Shown here: positions 13,330-21,081 of the stretch, in pieces | How the letters are laid out: the number at the start of each line of letters is the position of its first letter | Numbering within the stretch: the stretch's first letter is position 1 | Origin: Clostridiales bacterium | Lineage (GTDB): Bacteria; Bacillota; Clostridia; Oscillospirales; Oscillospiraceae | Reading direction: 5' to 3' | Assembly: GCA_004557075.1 (NCBI GenBank) | Contig: SFEX01000024.1 | Location: 1-24,098, forward strand | DNA length: 24,098 nucleotides | Made by a program: the position numbers and the translations under genes | Notes under the pieces: model-generated | What the model was told of the DNA's origin: nothing | What the model saw: only the letters and a program-made list of their open reading frames with translations | Database searches by the model: none

Positions 13330-15336
13330 TTAAGCCGTGGCGGCGCTGTCGCGCTTTGCCGTGACCATCTGATAAGCGGTGATGCCGCCGACTACGACAA
13401 GACCGATGATGTCGGTCTCAAGGCCCGGGATTATGAGGGTCAGACCGCCTGCGATGAGCAGGATGCGGAAGATTATATTGATCTTCTTGCCGACGAAGCC
13501 GTTCAGACCGGCCGCGACGCCGTAGATGCCCAGCAGCGCCGTGACACAGATGATTACGACGTCAAGCACGCTCTCGACGTCAACGAACAGCAGCGAGGGT
13601 GAGTAGGCGAAGACGTAGGGCACGATGAAGGCCGCGATCGCGAGCTTCGTCGCGTTGATTCCCGTGCGCATGGGGTTCGACTTTGCGATAGCGCTGCCCG
13701 CGTATGCCGCGAGGGCGACAGGCGGCGTGATATCGGCGACGATGCCGAAATAGAACACGAAGAAGTGCGCTGCGATGTCGGGGATGCCGAGCTTCATCAG
13801 AATGGGGGCGCAGGTGGCCGCCATGATGCAGTAGTTTGCGGTGGTGGGAACGCCCATGCCGAGGACGATGCAGCACAGCATCGTCAGGAACAGGCCGATG
13901 ATGAGCGTGTTGCCCGAGAGCGCGACTATCGCGGTGATGAGCTTGGAGGCAAGGCCGGTGACGGTGATGCAGCCGGCGATGACGCCCGCCATTGCGCAGG
14001 CGGTGGCGACCGTGATGGTGCCCTTGCCGCCGGCTTCAAGCGCCTCGATAAAGCGTGCGGGAGTCAGGCGGCTGTCCTTGTTTATAAGGCCGACGACTAT
14101 AGCGGCGATGATGGACAGAGCCGCTGCCTTCTGCATGGTGTAGACGTTCATTGCGACGAGCACGATCAGCAGCACGATGGGAACGAGAAGGTAAAGTTTT
14201 GAGAAAAGCTCCTTGCCGGAGACCATTTCGCTGCGGTCTATGCCCTTGAGCCCGAGCTTTTTCGCCTCGAGGTGGACGGCGATGAATATGCCAGCAAAGT
14301 ACAGGAACGCGGGGAGGATAGCCTTTACGGCGACTTCGCCGTAGCTGACGCCGAGGTATTCCGCCATCAGGAAGGCCGCCGCGCCCATGATGGGCGGCAT
14401 GATCTGGCCGCCGGTGGATGACGCCGCCTCGACAGCGCCCGCAAATTCAGGCTTGTAGCCGGTTTTCTTCATCATGGGGATGGTTACGGAGCCGGTGGTG
14501 ACGGTATTGCCGACAGAGGAGCCGGAGACCATGCCGCACAGCGCCGAGGATATGACCGCGACCTTTGCCGGACCGCCCGCGGAGGCTCCGGCGATCTTGT
14601 TCGCAAGGTCGATGAAGAACTTGGATATTCCGGTGCGCTCAAGGAATGCGCCGAAGACGATGAACACGACGATGAACTTCGCGCAGACGTTTATCGGGGT
14701 GCCGATGACGCCGCTCGTACCATAGAACAGGGTGTAGATAACTCGGCCGAGCACCGCCTGAAGCGGCATGCCCTTGGAGAGCATGCTCCAGAAGGTGTAA
14801 ACCAGCAGAGCGCCCACAACACACAGAATGGGTATACCGACGCACCTGCGGCACAGCTCCATGAGGCTGAGAATGCCGATTATACCGACAACGATGAACG
14901 CGGGCGTCATTTTCGATGCGCTCGTGAGCACGTCGATTATGGCGTCAAAGTTAAAGCCATAATAGAAAAAGCACGATGCGCCGACGATCATGATTATCCA
15001 GTCGTACCAGGGAATGCTGTTGGTGGCGACGTGATTTTTGCTGGCCGGGTAGTAAAGAAAGCCCATTACCACGACACAGCCGAGGAAGATCATCAGCCTG
15101 ACCTCAAGCGAGGCGGTGCTGAACAGCGTCGAGTAGATGCAGTAGAGCGAGAACAGCGCCATTATGTAGCGGACGACCTTCTGCGGGACACCTACCCATA
15201 TCCGGGTGTTGGACTCGCGGTCATATTTTTTCATGACTTCCTCGACGTCCTCAATGGAAACGGCGTCGCCCGAGTCGACAGAGGCGGGCATTGAAGCCGG
15301 GGCCGCAGCCGTGTCCTTTTTCTTAAACAGGGACAT
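13330..15336 (-). CDS. TRAP transporter fused permease (4TM-12TM, TAXI-associated)
   Basis: The 668-residue polytopic protein is the fused small/large TRAP permease. A DctQ-like four-helix part (about residues 50-185) is followed by a DctM-like twelve-helix part. Diagnostic motifs are GMVSGSSVGNT (268-278) and SSTGGQIMPPIMGAAAF (306-322), with a second half-site at MGVPTTANYCIMAATCAP. TRAP permeases import organic acids by using a sodium or proton gradient and a periplasmic or tethered binding protein; the substrate is not evident. The start ATG 15336 has AAAGGA 9 nt upstream; TTG 15345 is directly against that site and is less likely. It lies 150 bp downstream of the binding-protein gene on the same strand, with two hairpins between them. 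Confidence 0.9.
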   Translation of the reverse strand: MSLFKKKDTAAAPASMPASVDSGDAVSIEDVEEVMKKYDRESNTRIWVGVPQKVVRYIMALFSLYCIYSTLFSTASLEVRLMIFLGCVVVMGFLYYPASKNHVATNSIPWYDWIIMIVGASCFFYYGFNFDAIIDVLTSASKMTPAFIVVGIIGILSLMELCRRCVGIPILCVVGALLVYTFWSMLSKGMPLQAVLGRVIYTLFYGTSGVIGTPINVCAKFIVVFIVFGAFLERTGISKFFIDLANKIAGASAGGPAKVAVISSALCGMVSGSSVGNTVTTGSVTIPMMKKTGYKPEFAGAVEAASSTGGQIMPPIMGAAAFLMAEYLGVSYGEVAVKAILPAFLYFAGIFIAVHLEAKKLGLKGIDRSEMVSGKELFSKLYLLVPIVLLIVLVAMNVYTMQKAAALSIIAAIVVGLINKDSRLTPARFIEALEAGGKGTITVATACAMAGVIAGCITVTGLASKLITAIVALSGNTLIIGLFLTMLCCIVLGMGVPTTANYCIMAATCAPILMKLGIPDIAAHFFVFYFGIVADITPPVALAAYAGSAIAKSNPMRTGINATKLAIAAFIVPYVFAYSPSLLFVDVESVLDVVIICVTALLGIYGVAAGLNGFVGKKINIIFRILLIAGGLTLIIPGLETDIIGLVVVGGITAYQMVTAKRDSAATA

Positions 15337-15362
15337 GCAAAACAATCCTTTCTTCTATATCT

Positions 15363-15411
15363 GGTATTTACCGCAGCGGCAGAAAAATTTCATGCCGTTC
15401 CGGTAAATACC
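15363..15411 (-). promoter_or_regulatory. Two-step hairpin in the TRAP permease leader
   Basis: Outer arms GGTATTTACCG (15363-15373) and CGGTAAATACC (15401-15411) enclose a second stem CGGCA/TGCCG (15377-15381 and 15393-15397). The structure ends just upstream of the permease ribosome binding site. There is no T-run, so it is more likely an RNA-processing or translation-control element than a terminator. Confidence 0.55.
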
Positions 15412-15427
15412 ATCTGCGCAAATACAA

Positions 15428-15461
15428 CGGAAACTACGACGCCATGGCGCCGTAGTTTCCG
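15428..15461 (-). terminator. Strong hairpin after the TAXI binding-protein gene
   Basis: Sixteen-base arms with one mismatch (CGGAAACTACGACGCC and its partner) surround a 2-nt turn. Transcript beyond it is not T-rich. It may be an attenuator or a 3'-end-protecting hairpin that raises binding-protein mRNA over permease mRNA. Confidence 0.55.
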
Positions 15462-15486
15462 ATTGCCGGTTAAATCGAATTAATAA

Positions 15487-16467
15487 TTATTTGGCTGCGA
15501 CGGTGATATCCTTCTCGGCAAAGTACTTAACTGCGCCGGGGTGGTAGGGAACGTCGGTGATGGAAGCCGCGAAGTCGAGGTCAAGCTCTGCCTTCTTGGC
15601 GTGGCCGATGGAGTCGATATCCTCAAAGATGGAGGACACGAAGTTGTAAACCGCTGCCTCGGATACGTCGTCACGGGCGATGACAACTGCTGCAACCGCA
15701 ACGGTGGTCACGTCTTCGGGAGTGTTGTAAACGTCCTTGGCGATGGTGTACTCCTTGTAGTAAGGAGAGGTCTCGATGAGCTTGGCAACGTGATCAGCGT
15801 CGAGGGAGACGAGGTAAACCTGCTTGCCGGTGGAGAGGTCCTGAACAGCGGGAGTGGGAGCGCCTGCAACGACGAATGCTGCGTCGATCTTGCCGTCCTT
15901 CAGGCTGTCGGTGGAGTCGCCGAAGTTGAGGTACTCGGCCTTGATGTCGTCCTCAGTGAGGTCGTATGCGCCGAGAATGTCAAGTGCGTTGAAGTAAACG
16001 CCGGAGCCCTTTGCGCCGATGGAGACGGTCTTGCCCTTGAGGTCAGCGACGGTCTTGATGTCGGGGTTGAGGGTTACGATCTGGACCTGCTCGAGGTAGA
16101 GAGCGGCAACAACGGAGAAGGAGTCGACCTTGTCGGTGAAGAGCTTCTCGCCGTTATATGCGTAGCTCATAACGTCGGACTGTACGAAAGCGAGCTGAAC
16201 AGCGTTGCCGTCGATGTCCTCAACGTTTGCCTGAGAGCCGTTGCTGGTGACAGCGGTGACCTTGGTCGCGGTCTTTTCGGAGACCTGCTGTGAAAGCACG
16301 GTGCCGAATGCGTAGTATGTACCCTGCTCGCCGCCGGTTGCGAAGCTCAGATCGGCAGCGCCGTCATCCTTGACGTCGGGATCCTTGGCGTCGTCATTGT
16401 TGTTTCCGCAGGCGCACAGTGCAAATACCATTGCAAGCGCCAGAAGAATTGCTAAAAACCTTTTCAT
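15487..16467 (-). CDS. TAXI-family TRAP transporter solute-binding lipoprotein
   Basis: The 326-residue product is a lipoprotein (MKRFLAILLALAMVFALCAC, Cys20 lipidated) followed by an Asp/Asn-rich linker and a TAXI-type substrate-binding domain. The hallmark is FATGGEQGTYYAFG (42-55). Further family features are KTVADLKGKTVSIGAKGSG in the hinge region and VPYHPGAVKYF near the C-terminus. It captures the solute outside the membrane and delivers it to the fused TRAP permease encoded downstream; known TAXI ligands include dicarboxylates and glutamate-like anions, but specificity here is unknown. The start has GGAGG 8 nt upstream and a near-consensus promoter. Confidence 0.92.
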   Translation of the reverse strand: MKRFLAILLALAMVFALCACGNNNDDAKDPDVKDDGAADLSFATGGEQGTYYAFGTVLSQQVSEKTATKVTAVTSNGSQANVEDIDGNAVQLAFVQSDVMSYAYNGEKLFTDKVDSFSVVAALYLEQVQIVTLNPDIKTVADLKGKTVSIGAKGSGVYFNALDILGAYDLTEDDIKAEYLNFGDSTDSLKDGKIDAAFVVAGAPTPAVQDLSTGKQVYLVSLDADHVAKLIETSPYYKEYTIAKDVYNTPEDVTTVAVAAVVIARDDVSEAAVYNFVSSIFEDIDSIGHAKKAELDLDFAASITDVPYHPGAVKYFAEKDITVAAK

Positions 16468-16534
16468 TTAATTTCCTCCTGTTTTGAATTTTCGATTTTG
16501 AATAATGTCATTCCGGAAAATTCACTTCGACTGC

Positions 16535-16563
16535 ATTATACACCCCTCAAAGCGGCATTGCAA
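16535..16563 (-). promoter_or_regulatory. Sigma-A promoter of the TAXI-TRAP operon
   Basis: On the minus strand, TTGCAA (16563-16558), 17 bp, then TATAAT (16540-16535). The leader would be about 60 nt and contains no recognised riboswitch. Confidence 0.7.
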
Positions 16564-16719
16564 GCCCTAAAATGAAATTTTTAATTTTGTTTTTTGTAAA
16601 TTTTTTTATGAACGAAAGTGATTGCCGCGAAAAACAGGGCTTTTTCGGGCGGGTTTTGCAATATACAGTCCGAAAATGCAAGTTTGCACTACATATAGAT
16701 GCATTTTTAGCCCGCGTTA

Positions 16720-17160
16720 AGGCTGCAAATAATCTTTTTTGCAGCCTCCCGACCGGTGATATTGGCAGTAATCGTTATTGCACTCGCGTTCTGAATTAGA
16801 ATTGTAGGGGCGAGCATCGCTCGTCTTTTTTCCTTTCGTTGCTACGCTTCATGTAGTCGCTTTTGCAGGTTCTCGACCGGTAGCAATGTCAGAGGTCTTT
16901 TTTGCACTCGCGCACTTTCTCACTGCCGTTGCAAAATTTCAAATAGTCGTTTCTGCGTCAGCACGACCGTGGAGACTGGACATTTTCGTAATACTCCATT
17001 ATCACCGGTTGGGTTATGGCAAAAGCGATAATTGCCAATCTCACCGGTTGGGCACCGGTAAAAACGACTATTTGAAGCGCAGGAACGAATTGCTTGGCGC
17101 CAGCCGGCGCCCGGTCGGGCTGACGCAAAACGATTATGAAGAATGTAGCAACGAAAGGAA
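16720..17160. repeat. Intergenic repeat cluster 5
   Basis: This is the densest repeat region. It contains CGACCGGTGATATTGGCAGT with TTGCACTCGCGT (16778-16789), GTAGGGGCGAGCATCGCTCG, a TTTCGTTGCTACGCTTCATG unit, CGACCGGTAGCAATG with TTGCACTCGCGC (16902-16913), CGTTGCAAAATTTCAAATAG, two inverted CACCGGTTGGG units, an inverted CGACTATTTGAAGCGCAGGA, and CCGGTCGGGCTGACGCAAAA. The stretch 16571-16720 shows nothing recognisable. No gene is supported. Confidence 0.75.
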
Positions 17161-17230
17161 ATTAGTTATTTTCAACTATTTTACTGCATGATTCTTGGTG
17201 CTTTTCTATATGCGATTTGTTAAAACCCTC

Positions 17231-17259
17231 TTGCATATTTCCGGCGTTCATGCTATCAT
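17231..17259 (+). promoter_or_regulatory. Sigma-A promoter of hom-lysC-asd
   Basis: TTGCAT (17231-17236), 17 bp, TATCAT (17254-17259), with TG at the extended -10 position. The leader of about 57 nt is too short for a lysine riboswitch or a T-box. Confidence 0.65.
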
Positions 17260-17322
17260 TGTTTTCATCTCAAAAACAAATGTTTTTATGACAAAGACAA
17301 AATTGTAAGGCGGTATAAAAAT

Positions 17323-18462
17323 ATGAAAATTGCACTTCTCGGCTGCGGCGTTGTCGGCGGCGGTGTTTTGGATATCTGCGACGCGAGGGAGGATATCGAG
17401 GTTAAGTATGTTCTCGTGCGCAGGGACAGGCCCGAGCTGGGCGCGCGTGCGGTGAAGGACATTTCTACTATTATAAATGATAAGGAAGTCGAGACCGTAG
17501 TTGAAGTAATGGGCGGGCTCAGCCCCGCTTATGAGTATGTGTGCGCGGCGATGAAGGCGGGCAAGAGCGTTGTCACCGCAAACAAGCACCTTGTCGCGCA
17601 CTACTATAAGGAGTTGACGTCGCTTGCGCGCGAGTGCGGCGTGGCGCTGCGCTGCACGCCCGCTGTCGGCGGCGGCATACCGTGGCTGAAAAACCTTGAG
17701 CGCGTGCTGCGGCTGGATAAGGTCAAGAGCTTTTCCGGCATAATGAACGGCACGACAAATTTCATCCTCGACGCGATGCACTTTGACGGACGCGACTTTT
17801 CCGAGGTCCTGTCACAGGCTCAGAAGCTCGGCTATGCCGAGGCCGACCCCTCCGCCGATATCGACGGTCTGGACATCCAGCGCAAGTGCATCATCAGCGC
17901 GAACGTGGCTTTCGGCGTGTGCGTCGGGGAGGCGGACGTTCCCGTTTTCGGCATTCGCAGCATATGCTCTGCCGATATCGCGGCTGCCGAGCGCTTAGGC
18001 TGCGTGTGCAAGATGCTGGCCTTCGGCAAGGCGCTCGACGGCGGGATCTCGGTGTATGTCGAGCCGTGCTTTGTAAAGCATGGCGAGCTGGAAGCGGCGG
18101 TGTCAACAAACCGCAACGTCATCTCCTTCGAAACAGAGCTGACAGGCAAGGAGAGCTTCTACGGTCAGGGCGCGGGACGCTATCCCACCGCGTACAACGT
18201 CGCTGAGGACGTGCTCGACATCATGGGCGGCGAAAAGAGCTTTTACACCGACAAAGCCGAGCCGGCAACGCCCGACAACAGCCTTGACGCGCACGCGTAC
18301 TATGTGCGCTGTGCCGTCAATGACGAGTGGCTCAGCTCGGTGGCGGTGGAAAGGTGCTGCGAGGGCGTTGTGACCGAGCCTGTGACGGTTGCCAAGATGC
18401 ACGAGTGGGCAAGCAAAATGAAGGAGGTCGAGCCTTCGCTGTTCATCGCGGGGCTTGTGTGA
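17323..18462 (+). CDS. hom: Homoserine dehydrogenase
   Basis: The enzyme reduces aspartate semialdehyde to homoserine with NAD(P)H, at the branch to threonine and methionine. The 379-residue protein shows the nucleotide-binding GCGVVGGG (7-14), EVMGG (61-65), TANKHLVA (85-92), PAVGGGIPW (113-121), MNGTTNFIL (141-149) and the signature GYAEADPSADIDGLD (170-184), followed by GRYPTAYN (285-292). Typical Gram-positive enzymes of about 430 residues end in an ACT domain. Here only about 60 residues follow the catalytic core; they begin like an ACT strand (AYYVRCAVND) but do not complete the fold, so threonine feedback may be altered. ATG 17323 follows AAGGCGG. It is the first gene of a three-gene operon; lysC starts 4 bp after its stop. 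Confidence 0.93.
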   Translation: MKIALLGCGVVGGGVLDICDAREDIEVKYVLVRRDRPELGARAVKDISTIINDKEVETVVEVMGGLSPAYEYVCAAMKAGKSVVTANKHLVAHYYKELTSLARECGVALRCTPAVGGGIPWLKNLERVLRLDKVKSFSGIMNGTTNFILDAMHFDGRDFSEVLSQAQKLGYAEADPSADIDGLDIQRKCIISANVAFGVCVGEADVPVFGIRSICSADIAAAERLGCVCKMLAFGKALDGGISVYVEPCFVKHGELEAAVSTNRNVISFETELTGKESFYGQGAGRYPTAYNVAEDVLDIMGGEKSFYTDKAEPATPDNSLDAHAYYVRCAVNDEWLSSVAVERCCEGVVTEPVTVAKMHEWASKMKEVEPSLFIAGLV

Positions 18463-18466
18463 TAAG

Positions 18467-19780
18467 ATGCTGAAGGTTTCAAAATTCGGCGGCTCGTCCA
18501 TGGCGGACGCCGGACAGTTTATGAAGGTAAAGGCCATCGTGGAGGCAGACCCCGCGCGGCGGGTGATAGTTGTCTCCGCGGCGGGCAAGAGATTTAAAGA
18601 CGACCACAAGCTGACGGATCTGCTCTACCTCTGCCACGCGCACAAAAAATACGGCGTGAGCTGCGACGGCGTGTTTGAGATGATCGCCGGACGCTACCGC
18701 GATATCTGCGCCGAGCTTGGGCTGAGTATTGACATCGAGAGCGAGCTGCGCGCCGTCAGAGCCGAGATAGACGAGGGCATGAGCAAGGATAAGCTCGTCT
18801 CGCGAGGCGAGTATTTCTCCGCGAGGCTGCTTGCCGATTACTTGGGCTATGATTTTCTCGACGCGGAGCTGTGGCTGAAATTCTCCTTTGACGGCACTAT
18901 CGACAAGGAGCAGTCGTATGAAAACCTCGCCCGGCTTGCCGGAAACCGCTGGGTGGTCATCCCGGGCTTTTACGGCGCGATGCCCGACGGGAGCATAAAG
19001 GTGCTCACGCGCGGCGGCAGCGACGTCACGGGTGCACTGGCGGCGGCGGCGCTGGACGCGGATGTTTACGAGAACTGGACGGATGTTTCGGGCATACTTA
19101 TGGCCGACCCGCGCATAGTCGATAACCCTGACACCATCGAGCGCATAACCTATAATGAGCTGCGCGAGCTCAGCTATATGGGCGCGCAGGTGCTGCACGA
19201 GGGCGCGGTGTTCCCGGTGCGCGAGAAGAATATTCCCCTGAACATACGCAACACAAACGATCCCGGCCATCCCGGCACGCTTATAATGGAGCGTTTCGAG
19301 GATGAGCTTCGCGGCGATCGCTTCATAACCGGCATCGCGGGCAGGAAGAATTTTTCCATCATCACCGTATCGAAAAACGGCATGAGCTCGGAGATGGGCT
19401 CGCTGCGGCGCATACTCGAGGCGTTTGAAAAGCACGACGTGTGCGTCGAGTATACGCCCTCGGGCATCGACAGCGTGTCGCTGGTCGTTTCCGCCGAAAA
19501 GACGAAAAGCCGCATTTATTCCATCGTCGGCGATATCCAGAAGGAGCTTCAGCCGGACAATATCCAGATAACAAACGATATCTCCGTCGTGGCCGCCGTC
19601 GGCCGCCGTATGGCGTTCCAGCCCGGCACGTCGGGCAGGATATTTGCCGCTCTCGGCCAGAACGGGATAAACATCCGCATGATATCCCAGGGGCCGGATG
19701 AGCTGAACATCATCGTCGGCGTAAATAACGATGATTTTGAGAACACCGTCCGCGTATTATATAACAGTTTTGTAAAGTGA
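18467..19780 (+). CDS. lysC: Aspartate kinase
   Basis: The enzyme phosphorylates aspartate, the first step to lysine, diaminopimelate, threonine and methionine. The 437-residue product has KVSKFGGSS (3-11), VSRGEYFSARLLADYL (111-126), LTRGGSDVTGALAAAALDAD (180-199) and WTDVSGILMADPRIV (204-218). A regulatory pair of ACT domains follows (about 296-365 and 372-435; the second includes GTSGRIFAALGQNGINIRMI). This is the single-subunit feedback-regulated type. ATG 18467 lies 4 bp after the hom stop, so translation is probably coupled; a TTG at 18455 overlapping hom is the alternative. There is no strong ribosome binding site of its own. It probably supplies asd, 10 bp downstream. Confidence 0.92.
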   Translation: MLKVSKFGGSSMADAGQFMKVKAIVEADPARRVIVVSAAGKRFKDDHKLTDLLYLCHAHKKYGVSCDGVFEMIAGRYRDICAELGLSIDIESELRAVRAEIDEGMSKDKLVSRGEYFSARLLADYLGYDFLDAELWLKFSFDGTIDKEQSYENLARLAGNRWVVIPGFYGAMPDGSIKVLTRGGSDVTGALAAAALDADVYENWTDVSGILMADPRIVDNPDTIERITYNELRELSYMGAQVLHEGAVFPVREKNIPLNIRNTNDPGHPGTLIMERFEDELRGDRFITGIAGRKNFSIITVSKNGMSSEMGSLRRILEAFEKHDVCVEYTPSGIDSVSLVVSAEKTKSRIYSIVGDIQKELQPDNIQITNDISVVAAVGRRMAFQPGTSGRIFAALGQNGINIRMISQGPDELNIIVGVNNDDFENTVRVLYNSFVK

Positions 19781-19790
19781 GGTAGGAACA

Positions 19791-20777
19791 ATGAAGAAAT
19801 ATAATGTAGGCATTTTGGGCGCAACGGGCGCCGTTGGTCAGGAAATGATGAAGATACTGGCCGAGAGGAATTTCCCGATTGAGGAGCTGCGCCTGCTGGC
19901 GAGCAAGAATTCCGCGGGCAGGGTCATCGAAGGTCACACTGTAGTCGAAGCCTGCGCGGAGAATTTCAAGGGTCTGGATATCGTTCTCGGCGCTGCGGAG
20001 AACGATATAGCCGAGCGCTTTGCCGGAGATATAAAGGCGGCCGGCGCGGTGTTTGTGGATAACTCCAGCGCCTTCCGTCTCGATCCGGATGTGCCGCTCG
20101 TGGTACCCGAGATAAACCCCGAGGATGTAAAAAAGCACAAGGGCATAATCGCAAACCCCAACTGCACAACGATTATCTCCTGCACCGCCGTAAACGCGCT
20201 CAACAGCATATCGCCTATCGAGAGCATGGTCGTGTCCAGCTATCAGGCGGTGTCCGGCGCGGGCGCAAACGGCCCGAAGGAGCTGTTCGCGGAGGTTGAG
20301 GCGCTGTCGAAGGGCGAGAGTTATGAACCGCGCGTGTTCCAGCATCAGATAGCATATAACGTCATCCCGCAGATAGGCGGCGAGCAGTTTGCCGGCTACA
20401 CCTCCGAGGAGATGAAGCTGCAAAACGAGGGCAGAAAGATCATGCACCTGCCGGAGCTGAAGGTGAGCTGCACCTGCGTCAGAGTGCCCGTCGTGCGCAG
20501 TCACAGCGTGTCGATATGCCTGAAAACGAAGGAGAAGATATCGGTCGCAAAGGCGAAGGAAGTAATAGCCGCCGCATCCGGCTGCAAGCTGGTGGATGAT
20601 CTTGCAAATCAGAGCTACCCCATGCCGCTGGATACCTCGAATCAGGATCTTGTTTTCGTCGGACGCATCCGCGACGACCTCACCGACGAGCGGGGTCTGA
20701 ACGTCTGGTGCTGCGGCGATCAGGTGCGCAAAGGCGCCGCCCTCAACGCCATCCAGATAGCGGAGCTGCTTATTTAA
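19791..20777 (+). CDS. asd: Aspartate-semialdehyde dehydrogenase
   Basis: The enzyme reduces aspartyl phosphate to aspartate semialdehyde with NADPH. The 328-residue length is typical. GILGATGAVGQ (7-17) binds the cofactor, NPNCTT (123-128) carries the catalytic Cys125, and VPVVRSHS (232-239) carries the catalytic His238 with its Arg. SSYQAVSGAG (149-158) is also family-typical. GAGGT lies upstream of ATG, 10 bp after lysC. With hom and lysC it forms a compact aspartate-pathway operon, making semialdehyde available for both homoserine and diaminopimelate. The last gene of the operon is followed by repeat hairpins that can act as terminators. Confidence 0.94.
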   Translation: MKKYNVGILGATGAVGQEMMKILAERNFPIEELRLLASKNSAGRVIEGHTVVEACAENFKGLDIVLGAAENDIAERFAGDIKAAGAVFVDNSSAFRLDPDVPLVVPEINPEDVKKHKGIIANPNCTTIISCTAVNALNSISPIESMVVSSYQAVSGAGANGPKELFAEVEALSKGESYEPRVFQHQIAYNVIPQIGGEQFAGYTSEEMKLQNEGRKIMHLPELKVSCTCVRVPVVRSHSVSICLKTKEKISVAKAKEVIAAASGCKLVDDLANQSYPMPLDTSNQDLVFVGRIRDDLTDERGLNVWCCGDQVRKGAALNAIQIAELLI

Positions 20778-20847
20778 ATTCGTTGCAACATTTGACTATT
20801 CTCTATTGCGTCAGCCCAGTTACATCAATTGGTAATATACGAACAAC

Positions 20848-20880
20848 GGAGGCAATCATTTTGGTTGCCTCCTGAATTTT
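20848..20880 (+). terminator. Likely terminator of hom-lysC-asd
   Basis: GGAGGCAA (20848-20855) pairs with TTGCCTCC (20865-20872), followed by TGAATTTTT. It belongs to the repeat hairpin family and is the first such structure after asd. Confidence 0.6.
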
Positions 20881-20916
20881 TACGAGCACTAAATGAACGC
20901 GCGAGTGCAAAAAAAT

Positions 20917-20947
20917 AACGGAAGCAATCGTTTTGATTGCTTCCGTT
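20917..20947. terminator. Second repeat hairpin after asd
   Basis: Perfect 13-bp arms AACGGAAGCAATC and GATTGCTTCCGTT around GTTTT. It is flanked by A-rich sequence on the left, so it could stop transcripts from either side. Confidence 0.55.
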
Positions 20948-21081
20948 TGTCGTATGTTGCCGATGTCTATAACCGGGCCGACGCGATAAAGATTATTTTA
21001 AATCTCAACGCGAATTGCTTTGCGGCAGCCGCCGCCGAATTAAAAAGAGTTTTTTGGTAAAACTAAGCGCGAGGTGTTTCT

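Larger units (their letters stand above)
20800..21040. repeat. Intergenic repeat cluster 6, a large imperfect palindrome
   Basis: A module reading GCGTCAGCCCAGTTACATC, then ATTGGTAATATACGAACAAC and a GGAGGCAATC hairpin, is followed about 70 bp later by its inverted relative (a GGAAGCAATC hairpin, then GTCGTATGTTGCCGATGTC and CCGGGCCGACGCG). The complement of TTGCACTCGCGC lies between (20899-20910). The rest, CTCAACGCGAATTGC and GCGGCAGCCGCCGCCG, is a further module. The composite resembles a short element with inverted ends. Confidence 0.7.

Noticed and set aside
12831..13602. Short frames between the SLH gene and the TRAP operon
   Set aside because: Repeat-derived; one continues antisense into the TRAP permease.
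15541..16293. 250-codon frame antisense to the TAXI gene
   Set aside because: A Val/Gly/Asp-rich shadow without family resemblance.
16720..17160. Possible CRISPR array
   Set aside because: Modules recur, but spacing, order and orientation are irregular and there are no uniform spacers or cas genes.
17260..17322. Lysine riboswitch or T-box before hom
   Set aside because: The leader is only about 57 nt and lacks their conserved elements.
18479..19435. 318-codon frame antisense to lysC
   Set aside because: Arg/His/Ala-rich shadow of a highly conserved gene, without promoter or ribosome site.
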